The position numbers and the translations under genes are program-made. Of a DNA stretch of 5,917 nt, positions 1-5,917 are shown in pieces. Each line of letters opens with the position of its first letter. Position 1 is the stretch's first letter. Below the pieces are notes generated by a model, which did no database searches, was not told the origin of the DNA, and saw only the letters and a program-made list of their open reading frames with translations. This stretch comes from Acidobacteriota bacterium (GTDB lineage: Bacteria > Acidobacteriota > Blastocatellia > RBC074): NCBI GenBank assembly GCA_017991275.1, contig JAGNMH010000376.1:1-5917 (forward strand), given 5' to 3'.

Positions 1-177
1 GGCTGGTTCAAACTGTGGCCGACGACGGGTCTGTGGGGCATGACCGGAGCCGCGATTAACTTCAACCCGAACGCTGATTCCAGTTCAGGAGCCTTCAACC
101 AGGGACATAACCTGCACAAACTGAGGTTGACCAACACGGCGAATTACGTGATCCCGGTCTTCCCGCCATCCTGCTAG
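1..177 (+). CDS. C-terminal end of an unrecognised protein (5' truncated by window edge)
   Basis: Frame 1 is open from the first base to a TAG at 175-177, giving the last 58 residues of a protein. The fragment starts GWFKLWPTTGLWGMTG and ends YVIPVFPPSC. It is rich in Asn, Gly, Ser, Thr and aromatic residues and poor in charged ones, with a single Cys as the last residue. That composition suits a secreted or surface beta-rich protein, but I do not recognise a family and assign no function. A strong intrinsic terminator begins about 40 bases after the stop, which supports this being a real gene end. The start and most of the gene lie outside the window. Confidence 0.6.
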   Translation, partial: GWFKLWPTTGLWGMTGAAINFNPNADSSSGAFNQGHNLHKLRLTNTANYVIPVFPPSC

Positions 178-216
178 TTCAACAAACAGCTTGGCGATTG
201 GCGAAAACTGCCAACA

Positions 217-258
217 AAAACAAAAGGTCAGGACAGCGATGTTCTGACCTTTTGTTTT
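217..258 (+). terminator. Strong intrinsic terminator, probably bidirectional
   Basis: Two 19-base arms (217-235 and 240-258) enclose a GCGA loop. They pair completely, with one G-U wobble (232 with 243). The outer pairs are an A-run on the left and TTTTGTTTT on the right, so the transcript has a U-rich 3' side in either direction. The core (AAGGTCAG with CTGACCTT) is moderately GC-rich. The hairpin lies 39 bases after the upstream stop codon. A smaller hairpin (TTGGC 198-202 with GCCAA 210-214) precedes it. It should separate the upstream gene from the thioredoxin-like gene. Confidence 0.88.
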
Positions 259-274
259 AAGCGCGAATGAATTC

Positions 275-304
275 TTGCTTCGCGCGCGAAGCTGCGAATA
301 GAAT
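275..304 (+). promoter_or_regulatory. Candidate sigma70-type promoter with embedded palindrome
   Basis: TTGCTT (275-280) and TAGAAT (299-304) are separated by 18 bases, matching 3/6 and 5/6 of the -35 and -10 consensus. They lie between the terminator at 217-258 and the start at 362, where a promoter is expected. The perfect 16-bp palindrome GCTTCGCGCGCGAAGC (277-292) overlaps the -35 box and fills most of the spacer, which is a plausible operator position. The promoter match is weak and the palindrome could be chance in GC-rich DNA. No Shine-Dalgarno is obvious before 362. Confidence 0.3.
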
Positions 305-361
305 GAGCGCCAAGCTCAACTATCCCACGCACGATTTTTCACGGATTGATTCGGTAACGGT

Positions 362-1639
362 ATGTCAAAAAGGATTCTCGTCATCAGTCTTGGCGTAATG
401 TTTTTGTCGCTGGTTTGTCCTGTGGCGCAATCGCCGACTTCTGCACAAAGCAGCAAACCGACAAAGGTTTTGCGCCAGCTTCAGGAAGATCAACTCAAAT
501 TACAGGAAGAATTCGACCGCGATGTCGGTGACGGCAAAGCCCAGCTTTATGATTGGGAATCGCGCGCAGAATTAGCGAGAAAAAAAGCGGCGACCGAACT
601 GGGAGGATTCCAAATTGGAGATTGGAAAGGTCAGGAATTACTGGCTTTGTACTCGCTTTATATGCAGACGGAAATGTTTGCCCAGTCAATCGAAGCTGGT
701 CAGGCTTACCTGAAAACCGATTCGAAATCCCGTTTTGCCGAAGTAGTACGAAATGGATTGATTCGCTCCCTGGTGCAGTTGGGCAAGGTCGAAGAAGCGC
801 AAAAACTGTTGGATGGTTTGTTTCAGGAAATCCCGGAGAATTTTCTTCAGTTGGCATCGCGCGTAGGATTGTTCAAGGAGTTAACGATTGCCTGGCGCGA
901 GCGTGGCCGTTACGAAATGGCGGCCAAGCAAGCCAGACGCGGTTACGATTTGCAAACAAACAGAGGCAGGTTGAGAGAACCGGATCAGCGGGCATCCGAC
1001 CAGATGATGCGCGACCTACTGTCGTTGGCTGCCGAGTACATTGCCGCCCAAGAACGACTTGGCTTCAAAAAAGAAGCCGAAGAATTCAACAAAGGCTTTC
1101 TGAAAGATGCGTTTGAAGAGCAGGCAATACTAAAACCCTTTTACGAATCCGAATTGGCCGCCGCCCGTTTGATGGGCAATCCAGCGCCTGAAATCGAAGC
1201 TCCGCGATGGATCAGTTCTGAGCCGGTAAAAATTGCCAGCTTTCGCGGCAAAGTTGTTCTGCTGGATTTTTGGGCGATGTGGTGCAGCCAATGCGCCGGC
1301 GCTTTTTCTCAATGGCAGGAATTTCAAAAGAAGTTTTCAGGCAAAGGGTTGGAAATCATCGGCGTCACCAAACTGTTCGGGCGCTCCGACAAAGAAGAGG
1401 GTCTGACGCGCGAACAGGAGTTGAACGCTTTGCGCAGTTTCAAGACCGCACACCAACTGAATTACCCGATTGCCGTTGGCAGGATGGACGACGTAACAAA
1501 TGAAGAACGTTACGCCATTGCCAGTCTGCCGACCGTTGTGTTGATTGACCGCCGCGGCAATGTTCGCCACATAAAACGTGGCACAGGCGAATATCGCAAC
1601 CTGGAAAAACAATTGGAAAAGCTGATAAATGAGAACTGA
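362..1639 (+). CDS. Exported TPR / thioredoxin-fold (TlpA/ResA-like) protein
   Basis: This 425-residue protein probably does thiol-disulfide chemistry outside the cytoplasmic membrane. It begins with MSKR and a hydrophobic stretch (about residues 5-22), then a Ser/Gln/Pro/Ala-rich region: a signal peptide with likely cleavage near residues 22-30. Residues 90-250 are mostly helical with TPR-like units (clearest at 131-160 and 170-197). A C-terminal thioredoxin domain follows from about residue 272: GNPAPEIEAP, a strand VVLLDFWAMW, the active site W307-C308-S309-Q310-C311, and the cis-proline loop SLPTVVLID with P390. Most TlpA/ResA relatives have Pro before the second Cys; here it is Gln, which should change the redox potential. 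The ATG at 362 is preferred because it gives a full signal peptide, although its ribosome site is weak. The next gene starts 23 bases downstream, so the two are probably co-transcribed. The substrate is unknown. The fold assignment is strong; reductase versus oxidase is open. Confidence 0.9.
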   Translation: MSKRILVISLGVMFLSLVCPVAQSPTSAQSSKPTKVLRQLQEDQLKLQEEFDRDVGDGKAQLYDWESRAELARKKAATELGGFQIGDWKGQELLALYSLYMQTEMFAQSIEAGQAYLKTDSKSRFAEVVRNGLIRSLVQLGKVEEAQKLLDGLFQEIPENFLQLASRVGLFKELTIAWRERGRYEMAAKQARRGYDLQTNRGRLREPDQRASDQMMRDLLSLAAEYIAAQERLGFKKEAEEFNKGFLKDAFEEQAILKPFYESELAAARLMGNPAPEIEAPRWISSEPVKIASFRGKVVLLDFWAMWCSQCAGAFSQWQEFQKKFSGKGLEIIGVTKLFGRSDKEEGLTREQELNALRSFKTAHQLNYPIAVGRMDDVTNEERYAIASLPTVVLIDRRGNVRHIKRGTGEYRNLEKQLEKLINEN

Positions 1640-1650
1640 GGCTGTTCGCC

Positions 1651-1654
1651 GGAG
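1651..1654 (+). promoter_or_regulatory. Shine-Dalgarno GGAG for the 1663 gene
   Basis: GGAG lies 8 bases before the ATG at 1663, which is near-ideal spacing. It sits in the 23-base gap after the preceding stop. This is the main evidence that the small protein downstream is really translated and starts at this ATG. Confidence 0.6.
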
Positions 1655-1662
1655 ATGCAGTC

Positions 1663-2118
1663 ATGACGCATCGGAAACCAAACAATTTCCTTCAACCGCG
1701 CCCGCCGACCTTGCGCGTGGACAGTTCTCACGCGCAGCGGCAAAGCGCAGATGCCATCATTCTGCCAATTGTTTACGAACTAGCTGAACCAAATCGCGGA
1801 TGCTTCAAATCTGACTCAGTCATAGTTCCAATCACCTGGCCGCTCCGCAGAGTTGTAACCACCACCATCATCCCGCTGGGAATTCCAGGCAAATTCCCAG
1901 ATCGCAAAAAGAAACTCGCCCTGCTGAAACAAAAAGTCGAATTGCGCAGAGAACGCGCAGCCAAGGCCAAAGCACTTCGGGCCAAACAGGCCGAGGTGAT
2001 TTCACCGCAATCTGAAAACGAGCCAGCAGGCAAAGCCGGATGTTCGCCGACCGCCGTGCCGTTATTGTTGCTGAGCGCGATTGTGTTGGTTGTGTTTGCG
2101 TGGGCGTGTTTTAGGTAG
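1663..2118 (+). CDS. Unrecognised 151-residue protein with C-terminal membrane segment
   Basis: I do not recognise a family. Residues 1-75 have no clear domain and are Pro/Arg/Thr-rich. Residues 81-111 are dominated by Lys, Arg, Glu, Ala and Leu and should form a charged helix or short coiled coil. Residues 130-150 (AVPLLLLSAIVLVVFAWACF) form one hydrophobic segment followed only by Arg and the stop, giving a tail-anchored layout. Cys residues at 47, 127 and 149 are visible. Support for a real gene: an ATG with GGAG 8 bases upstream, a 23-base gap from the thioredoxin-like gene on the same strand, and a strong membrane segment in this frame only. Against: the N-terminal half has unremarkable composition and includes an 8-bp inverted repeat. 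If real, it is probably co-expressed with the thioredoxin-like protein, with the bulk of the protein on one side of the membrane. Its stop is two bases from the stop of the opposing gatA. Confidence 0.55.
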   Translation: MTHRKPNNFLQPRPPTLRVDSSHAQRQSADAIILPIVYELAEPNRGCFKSDSVIVPITWPLRRVVTTTIIPLGIPGKFPDRKKKLALLKQKVELRRERAAKAKALRAKQAEVISPQSENEPAGKAGCSPTAVPLLLLSAIVLVVFAWACFR

Positions 2119-2120
2119 CT

Positions 2121-3545
2121 TTACTGCTCGTAAGCGTAAGCCGCATTCAGCAATCGCGCTTCGTCGAAGTGATTGCCAATCAATTGAATTCCGATTGGCA
2201 ATCCATCTGACGACACGCCACACGGGACACTGATCGCCGGGACTCCGGCCAGGTTGATCGTCACCGTGTAAATGTCGCCCAGATACATTGCCAAGGGATC
2301 ATCGGACTTTTCTCCGATTTTGAAGGCAGGCGTCGGAGCAGTTGGCGTGGCAATGACGTCACACTTTTTGAAAGCCTCATCGAAATCGTTGACCAACATC
2401 GCCCGCACTCGCTGAGCCTTTTCGTAATAAGCGTCGTAATAACCCGACGACAGTGCGAACGTGCCAAGCATGATTCGCCGTTTGACCTCAGCGCCAAAAC
2501 CTTCGTCACGGGTACGACGGTACAAATCCGAAAGCGAGCGGGCTTCTTCAGTTCGATGGCCGTAACGCACGCCGTCAAACCGCGCCAGATTCGACGAAGC
2601 TTCGGCGGTGGCGATCAAGTAATAAACGGCGACAACATATTTTGTGTGAGGCAAATGGACTTCAACAATTTCAGCGCCACGGTCTTTCAGTTTGCTGATC
2701 GCGGCTTCGACGCTCGCTTTGACTTCGGCGTCCAGACCTTCGCCAAAACATTCCGGCGGCACCCCAACGCGCAAACCTTTAATGTCGCCGGTCAACGCCG
2801 AAAGAAAGTTCGGAACTTCCACATTCGCCGATGTTGAATCGTGGCGGTCATGGCCGGAAATGACTTGCAACATTCGCGCGGCGTCTTTGGCAGAATTCGC
2901 AAACGGCCCAATCTGATCCAGCGAAGAGGCATAAGCCACCAAACCAAATCGCGAGACTCGGCCATAAGTCGGTTTCAAACCAATGATGCCGCAAAACGAA
3001 GCCGGTTGGCGAATCGAACCTCCAGTGTCAGAACCCAGCGAAACCGGGACGTGACCGGCGGCGACTGCAACTGCTGAACCGCCTGAACTTCCACCGGGAA
3101 CGTAATCGGGGTTGACGGGATTTCGCACCGTGCCGAAGGCGGAATTTTCCGTCGAACCACCCATGGCGAATTCGTCCAGATTGGTTTTGGCGACGATGAT
3201 TGCTCCGGCGGCTTCCAGTTTTTTGACAGCCGTCGCGGTGTAAGGCGGCAGGTAATTTCCCAAAATACGCGACCCGCAGGTCGTGCGGACTCCCGCAACA
3301 CACATGTTGTCTTTGATGGCGACTGGAATTCCGGCCAGAGGTTTTTCTTTGACGGCGGACTGAATGTCGGCATCCATCGCTTCGGCAAGTTTCAGCGAGG
3401 ACTCGCGGCTAACAGTCAGATAAGCGTTCAGCCGGTCATTATCGGTTTCTATTTTTTCAATAGTAGATCGGACAATCTCGCTCGGCTTGGCGTCGCCCGA
3501 TGCGTAAAGTTTGTGGATTTCTTCGACAGTCAGTTTCGTGCTCAA
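2121..3545 (-). CDS. gatA: Asp-tRNA(Asn)/Glu-tRNA(Gln) amidotransferase subunit A
   Basis: GatA is the amidase subunit of cytoplasmic GatCAB. It releases ammonia from glutamine (or asparagine) for amidation of mischarged Glu-tRNA(Gln)/Asp-tRNA(Asn). The amidase-signature core is complete: AGIPVAIKDNMC with the catalytic Lys, GGSSGGSAVAVAAG with the cis-Ser, and GSDTGGSIRQPA with the nucleophilic Ser. From the start chosen here these are K78, S153 and S177, one residue off the Staphylococcus aureus GatA triad as I recall it (K79/S154/S178). I chose TTG at 3545 (MSTKLTVEEIHKLYASG) because GGAG sits 8 bases upstream and the N-terminus then matches family length. A longer reading from TTG at 3575 would begin inside a palindromic repeat. 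The product is 474 residues. It ends at NAAYAYEQ, about ten residues short of typical GatA, which usually carries a short tail after AYEQ. gatC lies upstream; gatB is absent here. Confidence 0.96.
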   Translation of the reverse strand: MSTKLTVEEIHKLYASGDAKPSEIVRSTIEKIETDNDRLNAYLTVSRESSLKLAEAMDADIQSAVKEKPLAGIPVAIKDNMCVAGVRTTCGSRILGNYLPPYTATAVKKLEAAGAIIVAKTNLDEFAMGGSTENSAFGTVRNPVNPDYVPGGSSGGSAVAVAAGHVPVSLGSDTGGSIRQPASFCGIIGLKPTYGRVSRFGLVAYASSLDQIGPFANSAKDAARMLQVISGHDRHDSTSANVEVPNFLSALTGDIKGLRVGVPPECFGEGLDAEVKASVEAAISKLKDRGAEIVEVHLPHTKYVVAVYYLIATAEASSNLARFDGVRYGHRTEEARSLSDLYRRTRDEGFGAEVKRRIMLGTFALSSGYYDAYYEKAQRVRAMLVNDFDEAFKKCDVIATPTAPTPAFKIGEKSDDPLAMYLGDIYTVTINLAGVPAISVPCGVSSDGLPIGIQLIGNHFDEARLLNAAYAYEQ

Positions 3546-3553
3546 TGAATTAA

Positions 3554-3557
3554 CTCC
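3554..3557 (-). promoter_or_regulatory. gatA: Shine-Dalgarno GGAG deciding the gatA start
   Basis: On the minus strand GGAG lies 8 bases before TTG (3545-3543). No ATG or GTG in this frame is available nearby. The site favours the 474-residue GatA over the form ten residues longer. Confidence 0.6.
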
Positions 3558-3569
3558 GATGAGTTTTTG

Positions 3570-3629
3570 CGCCAAGCCGCGAAGACGTCAAGAAGACTAA
3601 AATTTCTTTGCGGTTTTTGAAGCTTGGCG
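3570..3629. repeat. Imperfect palindromic intergenic repeat between gatC and gatA
   Basis: CGCCAAGC (3570-3577) is exactly complementary to GCTTGGCG (3622-3629). Just inside, CGCGAAG (3578-3584) pairs with CTTTGCG (3606-3612) with one G-T wobble. A 9-base bulge on the right arm (3613-3621) and a 21-base AT-rich loop complete the structure. The right flank continues TGAGATAAAA. The style (GCGAAG/CTTTGCG words ending in GGCGTGAGATAA) resembles a palindromic intergenic repeat class that I recall from many environmental genomes; that link is from memory. It fills most of the 103-base gatC-gatA gap. In the gatCA transcript it forms a hairpin ending 12 bases before the gatA Shine-Dalgarno, so it could affect gatA translation or message decay. 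There is no U-tract, so it is not a classic terminator. Confidence 0.6.
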
Positions 3630-3648
3630 TGAGATAAAAGTTCTGTTG

Positions 3649-3945
3649 CTAGATGACTCGCGGAACAGTGAAATGACCTTCGTCCGGGTCTGGCGCTTGT
3701 TCCAAAGCCTTTTCCTGGCCGAGGCTCGGTTCAACTACATCTTCCCGCGAAGCATACGAGGTAGCCGCGTTCCCTACGCTGCGCGTCTGCCACGGTTTGA
3801 CGTTGGATGTGTCCAGTTCATTCAGTTGATCAATGTGTTCAACGATGGCGGCCAGTTGACCGGAAAACGATTCCTTTTCGGCATCGGTCAATTCCAGATT
3901 GGCCAGCTTGGCGATCTTTTCAACTTCGGTTCGTGTGATAGGCAT
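3649..3945 (-). CDS. gatC: Asp-tRNA(Asn)/Glu-tRNA(Gln) amidotransferase subunit C
   Basis: GatC is the small subunit that wraps around GatA and stabilises GatCAB. At 98 residues it is normal length. The N-terminal helical half is typical (MPITRTEVEKIAKLANLELTD, then a helix to LNELDTSNVKP). The C-terminal signature REDVVEPSL...ALEQAPDPDEGHFTVPRVI is also typical. The linker between KP51 and R67 is odd. Relatives usually have about 11 residues with a T-x-H-V-L-type motif. Here there are 15 (starting WQTRSVGNAATS), encoded by unusually GC-rich DNA. The ATG at 3945 is the natural start. No good Shine-Dalgarno precedes it; the leader is an A-rich run on the coding strand. It lies 38 bases after the DUF721 gene and 103 bases before gatA, all on the same strand. 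Confidence 0.95.
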   Translation of the reverse strand: MPITRTEVEKIAKLANLELTDAEKESFSGQLAAIVEHIDQLNELDTSNVKPWQTRSVGNAATSYASREDVVEPSLGQEKALEQAPDPDEGHFTVPRVI

Positions 3946-3949
3946 AGAA

Positions 3950-3982
3950 CGATTTTGAGTTTTGAATTTTAGATTTTGGATT
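3950..3982. repeat. AT-rich near-repeat tract upstream of gatC
   Basis: The plus strand shows imperfect reiteration of a TTTTGA/TTTTAGA-like word (GATTTTGAG TTTTGAA TTTTAGA TTTTGGATT). It fills almost the whole 38-base gap between the DUF721 gene and gatC. In the mRNA this is an A-rich unstructured leader directly before gatC, which lacks a clear Shine-Dalgarno. It may help ribosome entry; that role is inference. Confidence 0.4.
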
Positions 3983-3983
3983 G

Positions 3984-4439
3984 CTACTGATCGGATTCTT
4001 TTCTTTCCAGGCTCTTTGCCGCTGCGCGCAAAAAGGTTTCGCGCAGTTCAGGGTCTTTGATTTCCTGGGCTGATTCTTTCAACTCTTCAGTCAGTTCTTC
4101 AGTGTGGTGGAATTCGTAACCGCGCGCTTCGTGGCCGCGAGCTTTCAAAACGAAATCTCGATCCAGCCGGAATTCGATGAAAGAAACCATCGGAGCGCCC
4201 AAAAGCGAATTGATGCGAAACAGATAATGACTGGACAGCGATTCCAACTGCTTTTTCCAGAATTGATCCAACACGGCAACGACCAATTGTTTCTCGTACA
4301 AACGAAACGGCACTGAACCGCTCGCCACGCCTTTGCCCGCAGCAACCCTCCAAGCGGCAAAAACTGCCTGCTCACGAACTTCTTCGTTGTCGCCGGAGAG
4401 GCGAATCATAGTCGGCAGTAATTTGAGCAGGCTTTCCAT
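3984..4439 (-). CDS. DUF721 / DciA-family protein (predicted replicative helicase loading factor)
   Basis: This 151-residue cytoplasmic protein has the DUF721 pattern. An AWRVAAGKGVASGSVPFRLYEKQLVVAVLDQFWKKQL region (about residues 29-65) has the family's W-x-x-x-x-G core, then the strand L-V-V-A-V-x-D-x-x-W and the helix L-E-S-L. After it comes YLFRINSLLGAPMVSFIEFRLD, the typical R-I-N-x-L-L-G then I-x-F-R ending. Family members called DciA interact with the replicative helicase DnaB in bacteria lacking DnaC/DnaI-type loaders; that role is transferred from the family. The C-terminal third (about 105-151) is highly charged (Glu/Lys/Arg) and may be flexible or helical. Its ATG lies 4 bases after the stop of the upstream cytochrome gene, in the stretch TGAGAAGATG, so translational coupling is likely. 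Adjacent to gatC, it may belong to the same transcript. Confidence 0.75.
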   Translation of the reverse strand: MESLLKLLPTMIRLSGDNEEVREQAVFAAWRVAAGKGVASGSVPFRLYEKQLVVAVLDQFWKKQLESLSSHYLFRINSLLGAPMVSFIEFRLDRDFVLKARGHEARGYEFHHTEELTEELKESAQEIKDPELRETFLRAAAKSLERKESDQ

Positions 4440-4443
4440 CTTC

Positions 4444-5917
<1,474 letters not shown>

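Noticed and set aside
410..424. Lipobox making the thioredoxin-like protein a lipoprotein (Cys19)
   Set aside because: The residues before the Cys (S-L-V) do not fit the usual small residues at -1 and -3; a signal peptidase I site further on is more likely.
553..1116. 187-codon plus-strand open frame inside the thioredoxin-like gene
   Set aside because: It overlaps a clear gene in another frame, is rich in Arg, Gly, Ser and Trp as expected of an out-of-frame reading, and shows no domain.
1712..1736. Hairpin TGCGCGTG / CACGCGCA with a 9-base loop as a terminator
   Set aside because: No U-tract follows on either strand, and it sits inside a probable coding region. More likely chance or a local mRNA structure.
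1773..2033. 86-codon minus-strand open frame opposite the small membrane protein gene
   Set aside because: Low-complexity Ser/Ala/Leu/Arg composition, no ribosome site noticed and no recognisable domain; the plus-strand frame has better start signals.
3546..3575. N-terminal extension of GatA from a TTG at 3575 (ten extra residues, MAQKLIGVNS)
   Set aside because: The TTG lies inside the left arm of the palindromic repeat, and a better-placed Shine-Dalgarno supports TTG at 3545. The triad then falls at the expected positions.

Overview
The window looks like ordinary chromosomal DNA from a Gram-negative environmental bacterium of roughly balanced GC content. A member of the Acidobacteriota is my best guess. 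It rests on the gene types (a TPR plus thioredoxin-fold secreted protein, and a nucleotidase-like multiheme cytochrome) and on the style of the intergenic repeats, not on any diagnostic marker. I see no rRNA, tRNA, CRISPR array, transposase or phage gene.

Plus-strand half (1-2118). The window opens in the last 58 codons of an unrecognised gene. A very strong hairpin terminator follows at 217-258. A short spacer holds a weak promoter candidate wrapped around a perfect 16-bp palindrome. Next comes an exported thioredoxin-fold protein with N-terminal TPR-like helices and an unusual CSQC active site (362-1639). Only 23 bases later, behind a good Shine-Dalgarno, is a 151-residue unrecognised protein with one hydrophobic segment at its extreme C-terminus (1663-2118).

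Minus-strand half (2121-5917). Read from the right edge, the order is: a nucleotidase-like protein with four CxxCH haem sites, whose 5' end lies outside the window; a DUF721/DciA-family protein starting 4 bases after it; gatC; and gatA. All four face the same way and may form one operon. The gatC-gatA spacer is filled by an imperfect palindromic repeat. gatB is not present. gatA and the small membrane protein converge, with two bases between their stop codons.

Roles. GatC and GatA are subunits of the tRNA-dependent amidotransferase GatCAB, which makes Gln-tRNA(Gln) and/or Asn-tRNA(Asn) in the cytoplasm. The DUF721 protein is probably linked to loading the replicative helicase. The cytochrome and the thioredoxin-like protein should act outside the cytoplasmic membrane in redox chemistry, but nothing here shows that they work together. 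The items most worth following up are the nucleotidase-like/multiheme fusion with a CGC motif and lost metal ligands, the aberrant GC-rich linker in GatC, and the palindromic repeat between gatC and gatA. I did not find convincing evidence of a wholly new system.
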